From NCBI GenBank assembly GCA_037962975.1, contig CM075669.1, positions 106,284,501-106,348,500 on the forward strand: a DNA stretch of 64,000 nucleotides, given 5' to 3'. A model generated the notes under the pieces. It did no database searches, had not been told where the DNA came from, and saw only the letters and a program-made list of their open reading frames with translations. Below, piece after piece: positions 53,461-64,000 of this stretch; the stretch's first letter is position 1, and the number at the start of each line of letters is the position of its first letter. This DNA comes from Clitoria ternatea (Eukaryota > Streptophyta > Magnoliopsida > Fabales > Fabaceae). A program made the position numbers and the translations under genes.

Positions 53461-53972
53461 GCAAACCAGATGGGAGTATGAATCTCTTAATGGGCACTAG
53501 GTTAGATCAACACATCACTAATCTATCCTATCAACAAGCCCAATTATGATATCTATTTAAATAGATAATTCTATTCAAATTATTATTATATATTATAATT
53601 AATGACGAAATATAGACATAATAAATTAATAATATTTATCCACTAAATATTAATATAATAATATATTAATTCAAATATTGAAAAATTATAATAGTTAATT
53701 GTTACATGAATCTTTTTTATGATTTCTTTTAGGATCATGTTAATCAGTATCCTAAGGACATTATCTAAGAAAATAAAAATAATAGAATTTTTCGTTATAG
53801 ATTGTTTAAAAATTAGAGTAAGTTTCAATGATGTTTATAAATAAGAGCCTTCCATTTGCATGCTTTTGTAATCCTCCAAAGAACTTAGCAATAAATAATA
53901 ATAATCCTCCAAAGAGAGTGAGTGGTATTTCACAAAGCTTTTTTTTATTTTTTAAATTAAATTCAAAATTCT

Positions 53973-54021
<49 letters not shown>

Positions 54022-56349
54022 TCTATTGATATATTAGAGTTCAAGTCGGGCAAGATTACCATTTAAGACAAAACTGTCCCTATAAAGATTTAACAAATGT
54101 GTATTTTTTGATACTCGAACTTAAGACCATAGATCAAACTAGAACAATCACTTGCCAACTCATCTATCAACTTAGTGATTATTATATTTTATTTAATAAT
54201 TTAATTAATTGAATATTAAAACTTTAAGGATTCATTTGTCAAAACGAGTTTGCAATTTATGACTTTTTAAGTAGCTTATAACTTTTTCAGGTTCTTATTA
54301 AATAGAACTTTGATAAAACTAATTTAAATTGTGTTAAATAACTTTAAAGGACATATAACATTTTAATTACGTAAGAGATAAAAGTTGCTATTAAAAAAAA
54401 GTAAAATGACAACAATAATTAGAAGCTTATAGTTTTTTAGAAACTACAAGCTTATTATTATTTTTATTCATCAAACAGTTTTAATGGCTTTTAAAAAATT
54501 ATAACTTCCTGAAAAAGTTATAAGCTTATTGTGTGAAACAAATACTAATTGATAATAAATTTAATCTTAAAAATTAAAATTGATAAAAATATAATAAAGT
54601 ATTTTAGTTTTACACATCCTTATATGCGCACGCTTTTAAAATTCAAAATATATACGCACGCTTTTGCATCCAAATGATCTCTTGTTGGTCGGGATAGTAT
54701 AGCAAGGAGCAAACAATGCCTCTCGTCTCTATCTTCGTTTACTTTTCGAAACGGTCACTCATCAATTATGTTTTTTCGTTCTCGTGCGCGGTGGGATCAT
54801 GAAGGCGTGTCCTTCCAATTCGTTTGGTGATCAATAATAAAAATATTGATGTAAAAACAAAAATATTTAGTATTTAATAATAATTATATACAAAGTTTAA
54901 AACAATTGAAATTTTATTAATTCAATATATTTTTTACCAAATTTTAATTTATTTGACATAACAATCAACCAAAAAACAATTTAATGTTTTGGTATATAGA
55001 TGAAATTTTCATTTATCACCATTATCATGACTATAAATGTTGGACTACGTGGCCAGTAAATTAAGAACTGCCAACACAAAATTCAAATTATGCAGTTGAT
55101 GATATTAAGATGGATATTTTATAAATATACATTTATCATATAATAGAAAGAATTCTAAAGTAAAACTCATCTACTACTGATTTATCACTAGTATTTTCTA
55201 TGGTACTTTCATATTTTAAGATGAATTGTTACAATTGTAAGTTGATACAATATTTTATGTATACATACATATACATTTTGTCTTTTAGTAATATTTACTG
55301 TGAATTTTTTAATACTATCTTTATCCCTATATATATAACTTTTTTACCTAATTCACATGTATTGAGAAAGTTGGTTAATTTAGTTAAAATCATTAAATAT
55401 ATTTAAAATTTATAATAGTTTTTCAAAATTACCCTTGAAGTGATTCTCATTATTAAATTTTCTCCTCTTATTCTCTCTTCGCTTACCAAATTATCATTGG
55501 AAAGATAAATAATCTAATTAATATATGTCATTTATTATTGTATTGATTCCAATAAAAATTATATATTATTAGAGGTATTTTAGTCAAAAATAATTAATGA
55601 CATGGAAATTTAAAAGAGAATCTTATATTAAGGAATAATTTTTCTCTTAAAATGAACTTATATTTAAGGACGAAGATAGTCTTTTAGAATAAAGTTGAAA
55701 ACCTACTCGATAGCCTTATTTCGTTGGGAATATGGTTAGTCCTAGATAGATCCATGAGGTAAAAAAAACACACTAGCCACTAAGCTACCGATACATTATG
55801 ACTAATAGTTTCCATTATATATATACATATATACACATGTTGACATTTTGGATTTTTTAAAAAGAGTTCATATGTTTCATTTGAAATAATATATATGTAT
55901 AATTAAAATATATATGAAATGTAATGTATATAAATATAAATATATGTATTTAATTATGAATATGAACAATTAAACACCTTTATTTTAAGAGGTTGAGATA
56001 AGGCCTTATGGAATTTTTTGAATATTAGATTTGTCAATAAGTAGGACTCAATTAAAGACATTATTTGTTATGAATAAGCATTTTCATTTTTTAAGTTTAC
56101 CTAAATTAAAAAATTGACCATTTTTAACCTAATCAATTAGAATTATGATTACTGTATCTTTTACTAATTGGTAGATTTAGGATTAAAATCAAACGTTAAA
56201 AGAGTAGTTAAAGGGGAACAAAAGATGCACTTATAAGGTGAAACTTGATTCGGGCCTAATATCAGCCTAAATTCTTAAAGAGTATACCAGATTGCATCAT
56301 GTGTGCATCTGGTATAACCAGAAGCCACCAAGACGTAGTCTGGGATTGT
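53461..56349. other. AT-rich gene-free region
   Basis: Nothing coding is recognised. The small ORFs are compositional. 54420-54535 holds an imperfect inverted repeat around ATAAGCTTATA-type words. 55815-55930 is rich in (TA)n. Confidence 0.6.
53978..54019. repeat. (TA)n microsatellite
   Basis: About 20 TA units run uninterrupted, preceded by TGTG. Confidence 0.95.
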
Positions 56350-56544
56350 GACATCCCCTTGTAAGTTTCCAGGGTTTACTTTGGGGTTTGAATAAAAAAT
56401 AGAGTAAATTTTTCACGTTGAATGTACCTAAAGCTGAACCATAAAAACCCAAGGGTAGTGCCAAAATAAAACAACATTAAATATGCATAGAGAGCCCATA
56501 GACCTTTCATACAAAGTGAAACAAAAGGAAAAGCCAAGCTTGGA

Positions 56545-57000
56545 AAGCTCACTTAAGCGACACCATTTTCTCTTGAGACAAAAAAAAAGAAATAAAGTCC
56601 AACATTGATCTCTCCCTCAAGCAAGACTAACCTCGCTCAAGCGAGAAACAAACAGAATCCAGCCCCTGTCTCACTCAAGTGAGGCCATCCCTACTCAAGT
56701 AAGAATTTGGCAGTGACCAACCAAAGCATACTTGCTTAAGCGAAACTGTCCTCGCTAGGGCAAAAAACCCAAAGAGACTAACCAAGTCATTCTCGCTCAA
56801 GCGAGACCATCCTTGCTTGGGCTAGAAACTTACAGTAGCTAACCAAATCAAACTCGCTTAAGCGAGGCATTACTTACTCAAGTGAGATTCAGATAGAACC
56901 TCACAGTTTTAGTCTTACTTAAGCGAGACATATCTCGCTTGAGCGAGAATTTCATAGAATCCAACATCCAAGGCACATAGAGGGCTCGCTTAAGCGAGGT
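56545..57000. repeat. CTCGCTTAAGCGAG palindrome cluster
   Basis: About ten palindromes or near-palindromes (TCGCTCAAGCGAGA, TCGCTTAAGCGAGG, TCGCTTGAGCGAGA, TCACTCAAGTGAGG) occur at 35-60-bp spacing in 455 bp. The arms vary in concert within a palindrome (TCACTC paired with GTGAGG), which hints at selection for, or conversion between, the two arms. Confidence 0.8.
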
Positions 57001-58039
57001 ATGCAAAGATGGAAATAATACTGAATTTCAAAGTCACCGAACACTTTCATTTCAACTCTAATTATTATCAAATTTCAACACATACATATAATTATACCAT
57101 TTAAGATCTATATGAATTACCTGGACTAAAAAATTTTCAAGGTTGAAAGAGATATGAGAAACAATGAACATAAGTCATCCGAAACTAAGATACTTCAATA
57201 ACATTAACCTATTTCCATATAACTTGCCACTTTAAAGAGCATAGATCTATAATAGCATATGGTTACCATGATTCATCCATCATATACCATATTAAATCAT
57301 ACACAACACATCCACACATTATCATAACACGTCATTGTTCTCCTTATCAAGTCCTTAAAGATAACACATATTGATCATCTATCAATTCCCAATAATTGCA
57401 TTATAACACATGTAGGAACTATATATATCTACATATAAAAACTCCATGTTCATAAACCAGTTGTGCGCACCTAAACACCCATATCAACATATTTACACAA
57501 ATCATACTAGCTATCTCAAGTCTCATAAAATATCATCAACATTAGCAAAAGTGTTGACTCCATGATCATTCATTATGGCACTATATTGCATTCCCATACT
57601 CTAGCATCACCAGGTGGCATCTTCATTACCCTCCTAAAAATTCACTGAAACCATAAATAGAGGGTTGAGTACCACTTAAAGCAGTAAATAGAAAATAGTG
57701 CTAGGGATTTATAGCCATCATAATACATTCATCAATTCAACACATCGTATCAATACCCTTTATAAAGTATCATAACTACATAACAAATTTACATAAAAAT
57801 GTCTCTATATTGTCAAATCGCATTACGTTCCCACATCAATTAATCATCCTCATAACCAATGAGCATTAGGCTCCTATATATCAAGGTCAATCATCACCAA
57901 TCATATACATACCACCATACTCAATCATTAACATATAACTCTAGAGTTTCAAATGATATCACAATATGCTATGGACTTGAAATTCTTTTAATGCATAAAA
58001 GCATGCTATGTAAATTCGTCTTTCCAATACAGCAACAGT

Positions 58040-58265
58040 ACCAACGATAACCCACTCAGTGAATCATAGCATTATAATCGAGGGGCATCCAAGTGACCAT
58101 ACAATGAATTATAGCACTATAATCAGTGGTGCTCGAGCACTACATAGTGAATCGTAACACTATAAACGGTAGCCTTATTGGTACTAGAGAACTGCTCAAT
58201 GAATCATAGCACTATAAGTGACAGTCTTATTAACAAATCATAGTGTCAGGCGAATCGTAGCATCA
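58040..58265. repeat. Degenerate GAATCATAGCACTATAA repeats
   Basis: About five imperfect copies of GTGAATCATAGCACTATAA (variants GAATTATAGC, GAATCGTAACAC) are spaced 40-70 bp apart. Confidence 0.65.
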
Positions 58266-59460
58266 AATGCATATGATGTCGTGAAAATACACAATGAACA
58301 TGATGTGAATCTTAGCGCATAAGTAATATCAACACTGACATCATAGCTTGCTCCTTTAAACTGTTCCACAATATCAATTTCAACAATCATTATTTAGCAT
58401 AATTTCCACAAGGCCAAATAAATATCAAATCACTTTAATTTTCAACATAATAATAATCCATATCAACATCACATATAACATGCCACTAGGGCCAATTATC
58501 ATCAGTTCATACCTTTTAATTACAACTTTGTTTCACAATAACACTATAAGGCATAGAGCATAATCATTCATCAAATACTATAAACACAAGACAAGAATCA
58601 TTAACAAGATTAATTACTTCAAATCATAAACCCAAACTCAAAACCTAATTTCCTATTCGCTACTCAAGCGATAAACTCCTCTCGTACGTCAAAACGTACC
58701 TCACAATGAATCCGACTTTCCAATATGACCTTCCAAACATCGATTATAAGTTCTGACTTCAAAGCTTCGTAACTTAAATTTCCTAAAATCACCAATAATT
58801 ATTTTGCTATCCCTAAACAACTTAAATACGCAATTTCAAAGCTAACGATGCTAGTTCGATACATTCACGGGGAAGAACAACTTACCAAAAACTCTGACAA
58901 TACCTGAAACCCCAAAACCTTTGGCGATTTCCTTTCGAATTTAAATTCTAACAACTGTTTAACAACACCCCAAGCATGATCGATTCCTTTAGACTCCATA
59001 GCCCAAGATTTCCCCTTAATCGAAGAAAGAAAAAAAAGTAGAGGAAGTTCAAACTTACCTTACAATTGAATAATATAAGGAAAGTGGTTTCACAAGTTCT
59101 GCCTTAGGACCTCAATGGCTCATTCAGTCACAAGCTAAAGGAAAGAAAACCCACATCAAAACGCATGCAAGAGGCAAAATAGTGAGGTAGAAGGAAAGGA
59201 AAATGAAGGCATGCATATACCTTAAAGTAGAGAAAGCAAAATTAATGCAATTAGAGATGGTGATGGCACGTGATGGTGACGCAAAAATAGGAGAGTACGA
59301 GAGAAAAAGTAAGTGAAGAAAAAAGGGCTGAAAGTGAGCGGGAGAAAGAAACGTGCATTGTTATGTCCATACTAAAATTCTCATGACTATTCCGGGAATG
59401 CATAAAAATATGGATAAATTTTTTACAATTTTATGAGATACTAACATCCCTAGTCATAAG

Positions 59461-59649
59461 TATTAAAAATTTAAACAACAAATGAATACAAATAATCCAT
59501 AATTTAAAATAAAATAGGTGACTAAATTATAATGTGATAAATAAAATTAGGCTTCTCATCATTAAAATTTAATAATAATGATATTAGTAAATATTATTGA
59601 ATATTAATATTAATAATAACAATAATGATAAAGTAGACTAGTAGTAACA

Positions 59650-59680
<31 letters not shown>

Positions 59681-59864
59681 GTAACAATAAAATGATAAAA
59701 TAAAATAAAAATATAAGTAAAAATAATAACACTATTACACAATTTAATACCATATTAACAGAATAAAATAATCGATTAACTAAACTTAGAGAATACAGTT
59801 GAATATCGTGTACCTAACAAATATCATAGACTATCATCATTTGCAAAGTGTAATTTATAATTAC
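59461..59864. other. AT-rich spacer with (AAT)n
   Basis: No gene is seen. 59648-59680 is an AAT/TAA microsatellite. The last five bases, ATTAC, would be the left target duplication of element F. Confidence 0.6.
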
Positions 59865-61391
59865 TGTGTTTGAATATGTATTTCAGGTTGAATAATTTTG
59901 ATAATGACAAAAGCAATTGAAGACTTAAAGCAAAAGGCTCAAGTTACCATGAAAACAGAGAAAACAACATCAGACCTGTAAAAACGCGTATACTAATCGA
60001 TTACAACATCTAACATAATCGATTACAAAAGTTCTGACTATAACATAATGGATTAGATATTCTCATCTAATCGATTACCTAAGTTCTGTTTGTCATCTAA
60101 TCGATTGCATCAATGGAAATAATCGATTACCAAGTTGAGAATTCGAATTAAGAGCATCAGGTACATCTCCTAATCGATTACAATATTGCCATAATCGATT
60201 ACAAAAGTTTTGTAATGTTACTAATCGATTAAACCACAAGACCTAGTCAATTACAAAGCTTCTGTTTGTTATATAATCGATTGCACATAAGCTACAATCG
60301 ATTACCTTGCTGCGTGACATAATAAAATGCATCAAGTGCTACTCATAATCGATTACAAGTCACTACATAATCGATTAGCAATGTTCTATTTCTTATCTAA
60401 TCGACTACATGGGACAGTCTAATCGATTAGAAGGAAAATTACACTGTAAAATTCAAAGTGTAATCGATTATAGCTCAAGGCCTAATCAATTATTATCGTG
60501 CCAGAAATTGGGGAAAAGTGTTTTTAAGTGGGAAACCAACTCACTTCTCCATTCCAACTCAAATGCCCATGCTGTGCAACGGCTCTGAAGACTTTAGGGC
60601 ACCTCTCCAAGGCCTATAAATGCAAGACTTCTTCAAGCTACTCAAAGCATCCAAATCCATCAAAGAGAAATCAAATCTTGAGTCTTGTGAGTTCTATTTC
60701 ATTGTGTAGTTTCAAGTTCTGAAACTTAGAGCTTATATTTGTAAATCCTCTCTTGTGAGAGTTTAGAAATTATGAGAGCTTTCATTTGTTTATCTACTCT
60801 ATTGAGAGAGTTTATTGATTATAAAACCAAACACCAAAACATCAAGGTTATTCACTCTAGGATTAAGTGGTCACAAAGGTTGAGGTTTAACCTTTGGGTA
60901 TTGAGAGTTTGAGAGATTAGGTAGGTTGCCCTTTTGCCAGTGAGGATTGAGTTCTTGAGTATGGGACACTAGGAAGCTACAATTGCTCATAGCTTGTATC
61001 TCTAAACTTTAATAGTGGAAATCCTTCAAGTGGGTTGCTTGAAGGCGAGACGTACACCGGGTTGGTGGAACTCATTAAATTGGTTTGCAAGCTTTTCTTC
61101 CTTACTCTCTTGCATTTACTTATTGTACTTGATTGTTATATTGATTTGTTTGTGATATTATTGCTTGAACTTGAGTAACTAGGCTAAGTTAAAGTGTTGC
61201 ACACCAAGTGTTTGATAAATTGCCTTAGTAACATTTGCACACTTTCTCATATTGATTCTTGCTCTACACTTACTATTTCTTACATACAAGCATACTTAGT
61301 GAAAAAGAAATCAATTTCAAAGGCATTCCAATGAAAAGTTTTAAAACTCAATTCACCCCCTCTCTTGAGTATTGAGGCCACTTGAACAACA
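59865..61391 (+). repeat. Element F 5' LTR (1527 bp)
   Basis: It starts TGTGTTTGAATATG and ends TTGAACAACA. It includes about 14 TAATCGATTA-type palindromes with four variants at 59996-60494, and a TATA-like CCTATAAATGC at about 60612. The 3' LTR is not in the window. Confidence 0.92.
59996..60494. repeat. TAATCGATTA palindrome cluster in element F LTR
   Basis: About 14 exact AATCGATT palindromes plus variants (AATGGATTA, AGTCAATTA, AATCGACTA, AATCAATTA) lie in 500 bp. Their order and spacing differ from element D while the core word stays the same. Confidence 0.85.
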
Positions 61392-61393
61392 AG

Positions 61394-61405
61394 TGGTATC
61401 AGAGC
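61394..61405 (+). promoter_or_regulatory. Element F primer binding site
   Basis: TGGTATCAGAGC lies two bases after the LTR end, with the extension TTGACTC as in D. Confidence 0.92.
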
Positions 61406-61446
61406 TTGACTCTTGGTAGATCAAGCTTAACAGCTTTAAGAGAACA

Positions 61447-63105
61447 ATGGCCTCTAATTCTCTAAATGTTTTTTCGGAGGGTGGTGCCATAAATAGACCT
61501 CCTGCTTTCAATGGGGAAGGCTATGCTTTTTGGAAAGAAAGGATGAAAATTTTTGTACAATCTATTGACCTTAACGTGTGGAATATAATTGAAAATGGTC
61601 CTTTCATACCCATGCATACTGTAGATGGTAAAGAAGTAGAAAAATTAATGGATGATTGGACTAGCGGAGAAGAAAAGAAAGTCCAATATAACTATAAAGC
61701 CAAAAATCTAATCACCTTAGCTTTAGGCCCTAATGAATTCTTTAGAGTAGTTACATGTAAATCCGCCAAGGATATGTGGGATACTTTACAAATAACCCAT
61801 GAAGGTATAAGTGATGTTAAAGACTCTAAGATTAGTACCTTAACTAGTCAGTATGAAAGCTTCAGATTAAATTCTGGAGAAACAATTGTTGTTATGTAAA
61901 AGAAGTTCACTCTTATTATAAATCATCTAATTACTCTTGGCAAGACTTACACTAACAAAGAACTTATTCATAAAGTGTTAAAAAGTCTTACCAGGGAATG
62001 GCAACCTCTTATAACCACCATTAAACAATCTCCAAGCATCAATGAAATGTCTCTTGCTACACTATTCAGTAAGTTATAAGAACAAGAACAAGAGTTGAAA
62101 GAATTGAAGATAGCGGAAGAGGAAGAAAAGTCCTCTAAGAAGAAAGGTCTAGCTCTCAAGGCCGCTTCTATCAATGAAGAAGAATCCAGTAGTGAGCTTG
62201 ATGAAGAAGAAGAGTTTGGATTGTTTGTGAAGCGTTTTGAAAAATTTATGAGAAACAAACATTTCCAAAAGAGCTTCAAACTTCAAGGTAAGAAACCAAT
62301 CTCAAATGAAAATTCTTCCTCACCAAATTGCTTTTAGTGTGGTAAGGAAGAGCACTTCAAGGTGGATTGCCCAAATCTTAAGAAGAAGAACAAAGAGAAA
62401 AGGGGAAGAAGAAGAGCTTACATTGCTTGGGATGAAAATGAGATAAGTAGCTTGGATGAATACGAAAACAAGGAAGCCAACCTATGCTTCATGGCAAATC
62501 ATCAAGATGAAGATGATGAGGTAAGCTTTCTTGACTTAGATAGAGATGAATTGCTTGATGCATTTGAGGAATTGTATGACAAGTTTGTTAACATCTCAAA
62601 CAAATACAAGTTATCTAGGAAAAATATTGATACTCTTGAAATGCATCTTGTAGAACTTGGCAAAGAAAATGAATGTTTGAAAGAAGAATTAGCAAATGTT
62701 CAAGCATGCTCCAAGAATAAACCTTGTGATTTTGTAAAGAAATGTGATATCCTAGAAACTAAGGTTTTAGACTTAAATAAAACCTTAGAAAAGTTTACAA
62801 ATGGTAGGGATAATTTGAATGTATTACTTGGAAATCAAAGATGCATGTTTGATAAAACTGGTTTAGGATATAACTCCACTAAAAAGGAAAAGCATTACAA
62901 AAACTTCTTTGTACCACCTAGAAAATATTCATCACTATTCACTAAATGCAATCATTGTGGTGCTAAAGGACATAATGCTTTGAATTGCCATATTAGAAAG
63001 CTTGGACCAAAAGTGGTAAGAAAGGTGTGGGTTCCCAAAGGAACATTACCACAAGCTAACCAAAAAGGACCCAACATAAAATGGGTACCAAAGTCTCTAA
63101 ACTAA
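61447..63105 (+). pseudogene. gag: Element F gag, three internal stops
   Basis: The frame matches D's gag from MASNSLN to the end (NIKWVPKSLN). It is broken by TAA at 61897-61899, TAA at 62077-62079 and TAG at 62335-62337; the last destroys the first zinc knuckle after CF. The second knuckle CNHCGAKGHNALNC is intact near 62950-62991. At the codon where D has a TAG, F has TGG. The total length equals that of D's gag frame (1659 nt). Confidence 0.9.
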
Positions 63106-63118
63106 TTTTGTTTTGTAA

Positions 63119-64000
63119 GTGTGCTTCAAGGCAAGCAACACCAAGTGGTACTTGGATAGTGGGTGTTCAAAGCAAATGACGGGAGATATGAGCAAATTCA
63201 CAACCTTCACTCCCAAAAGAAAAGGAAGCGTCACTTATGGGGATAATACTAAAGGAAGAATACTTGGCATTGGAAACATTGGTAAAAACTCTTCTACCTC
63301 AATTAGTGATGTACTATATGTTGAAAGACTCAAACATAACTTGCTTAGCATAAGTCAATTGTGTGATAAAGGATATAGAGTATTGTTTGAATCTAATTGT
63401 TGCATAATTGAAAATAAGCTAAACAAGGAAGTTAAATTTATTGGTAAAAGAATTGATAATATTTACATGATTGATGTTGAAAGTTTGACTTCAAATGATG
63501 TGCAATGCTTCATGACTAGAGAGGATGAATCATGGTTATGGCATAGAAGAATAGCATATATACATGTAGACCATCGAAACAAACTTGTTTCTAAAGAATT
63601 GGTAATTGGTTTGCCAAAGTTCAAATTTGAAAATAAATTTTGTGATGTCAAAAGGGAAAACAAGTAAAGGCATATTTTCAAGCTAAAAACATTGTTTCTA
63701 CTCAAAGACCTTTACAACTTTTGCACATGGATTTATTTGGACCCTCCAAAATCAAAAGCTTTGGTGGTAATTACTATAGTCTAGTAATTGTAGATGACTG
63801 TTCAAGATATACATAGACCTTGTTTCTAGCTCATAAAAATGAAGCATATCATGCATTCAAGAAACTAGCCAAGATTATCCAAAATGAGCAAAATTCAAAG
63901 ATTGCATCCATAAGAACTGATTATGGGGGAGAATTTGAAAAGCAACTATTTGAGAAATTTTGTGAAAAATATGGTATTGGTCATAATTTTTCAGCTCCTA
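63119..64000 (+). pseudogene. pol: Element F pol, 5' part, frameshifted
   Basis: It opens directly after an in-frame TAA (63116-63118) with no ATG before the protease site WYLDSGCSKQMTG. It continues through the GAG-pre-integrase region. A 4-bp deletion at about 63646-63650 removes part of the CDACQKGK zinc motif and shifts the frame. The shifted frame then has a TAG near 63814 where D has TGG. It is cut by the window at the integrase core. Confidence 0.88.

Larger units (their letters stand above)
56350..59460 (-). mobile_element. Probable LTR remnant, giant-LTR type
   Basis: It starts TGTGACATCCCCTTGTAAG at 56350, like a decayed TGTAACAYCC end, and contains at 56545-57000 about ten CGCTYAAGCG palindromes as seen in the LTRs of A and B. 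The body shows the CA-rich, ORF-poor composition of the element B LTR read in the same direction, but CACTCGG heptamers are absent. 58040-58260 has about five imperfect copies of GAATCATAGCACTATAA. A right end was not found. It could be a solo LTR of another family. No gene. Confidence 0.45.
59865..64000 (+). mobile_element. Element F: second Sirevirus-like copia copy, cut by window end
   Basis: A 1527-bp 5' LTR (59865-61391), primer site, gag and the first part of pol are present; the rest is outside the window. It is homologous to D throughout but clearly diverged, with a longer LTR. Gag has three stop codons, and pol has a 4-bp deletion and a nonsense codon, so F is older or longer inactive than D. 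It is useful as the outgroup that dates D's lesions. Confidence 0.93.

Overview
The window looks like repeat-dense plant nuclear DNA from a dicot; a legume is my best guess from the retrotransposon styles, which is an inference and not proven. It is AT-rich, has no recognisable intact host gene, no tRNA or rRNA, and nearly every kilobase can be assigned to a transposable element, an element remnant or AT-rich filler. The coding capacity belongs to transposons: Ty1/copia Sirevirus-like gag-pol, one extra ORF in the envelope-like position, and the two transposase genes of a CACTA (En/Spm) element.

Layout. 1-3800: tandem and CCGAGTG-rich repeats, then AT-rich DNA. 3801-9816: element A, a non-autonomous LTR retrotransposon (+ strand) with a 3.76-kb 5' LTR, no gag/pol, a 3' LTR shortened by deletion, and a perfect 5-bp target duplication CGCAC. 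About 10.75-11.03 kb: one terminus of a small CACTA-type element. 11.03-15.70 kb plus 36.0-37.1 kb: an older Ty3/gypsy-type element C (polypurine tract and 3' LTR start at 13099). Inserted in C is element B (15701-35995, - strand, duplication CGAGT), a relative of A with 4.2-kb LTRs and a 1.96-kb gene-free interior. Inserted in one LTR of B is element D (18935-28806, + strand, duplication CATAC), a nearly complete Sirevirus-like copia element with two 1392-bp LTRs. 37.2-38.3 kb is a decayed copia gag/protease fragment. 39142-51940 is element E, a complete CACTA transposon (15-bp imperfect TIRs, 3-bp duplication AAT) with intact spliced tnpD and tnpA genes on the - strand, a 77-79-bp tandem array, and a long leader region holding pieces of other sequences, including two exons of a cyclic-nucleotide-gated-channel-like gene. 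52-59.8 kb is AT-rich DNA with gypsy and LTR relics. 59865 to the window end is element F, a second, more decayed copy related to D, cut by the window edge.

How it works together. The nesting order C, then B, then D is fixed by the three exact 5-bp duplications, and LTR divergence agrees (about 1.4% for D by full hand count; roughly 2% for a sample of B; about 3.5% for A). A and B make no protein and would need enzymes from an autonomous Ty3-type partner not seen here. D has every Sirevirus domain but one nonsense codon in gag and one single-base frameshift in pol. E is the only element whose genes I can read without a lesion.

The most unusual signals are: the giant-LTR family A/B with dispersed CCGAGTG arrays and a conserved intron-like unit inside the LTR; the TAATCGATTA palindrome clusters of D and F; the ATGA overlap between the tnpD stop and tnpA start at a predicted splice junction in E; and the captured channel-gene exons in E.
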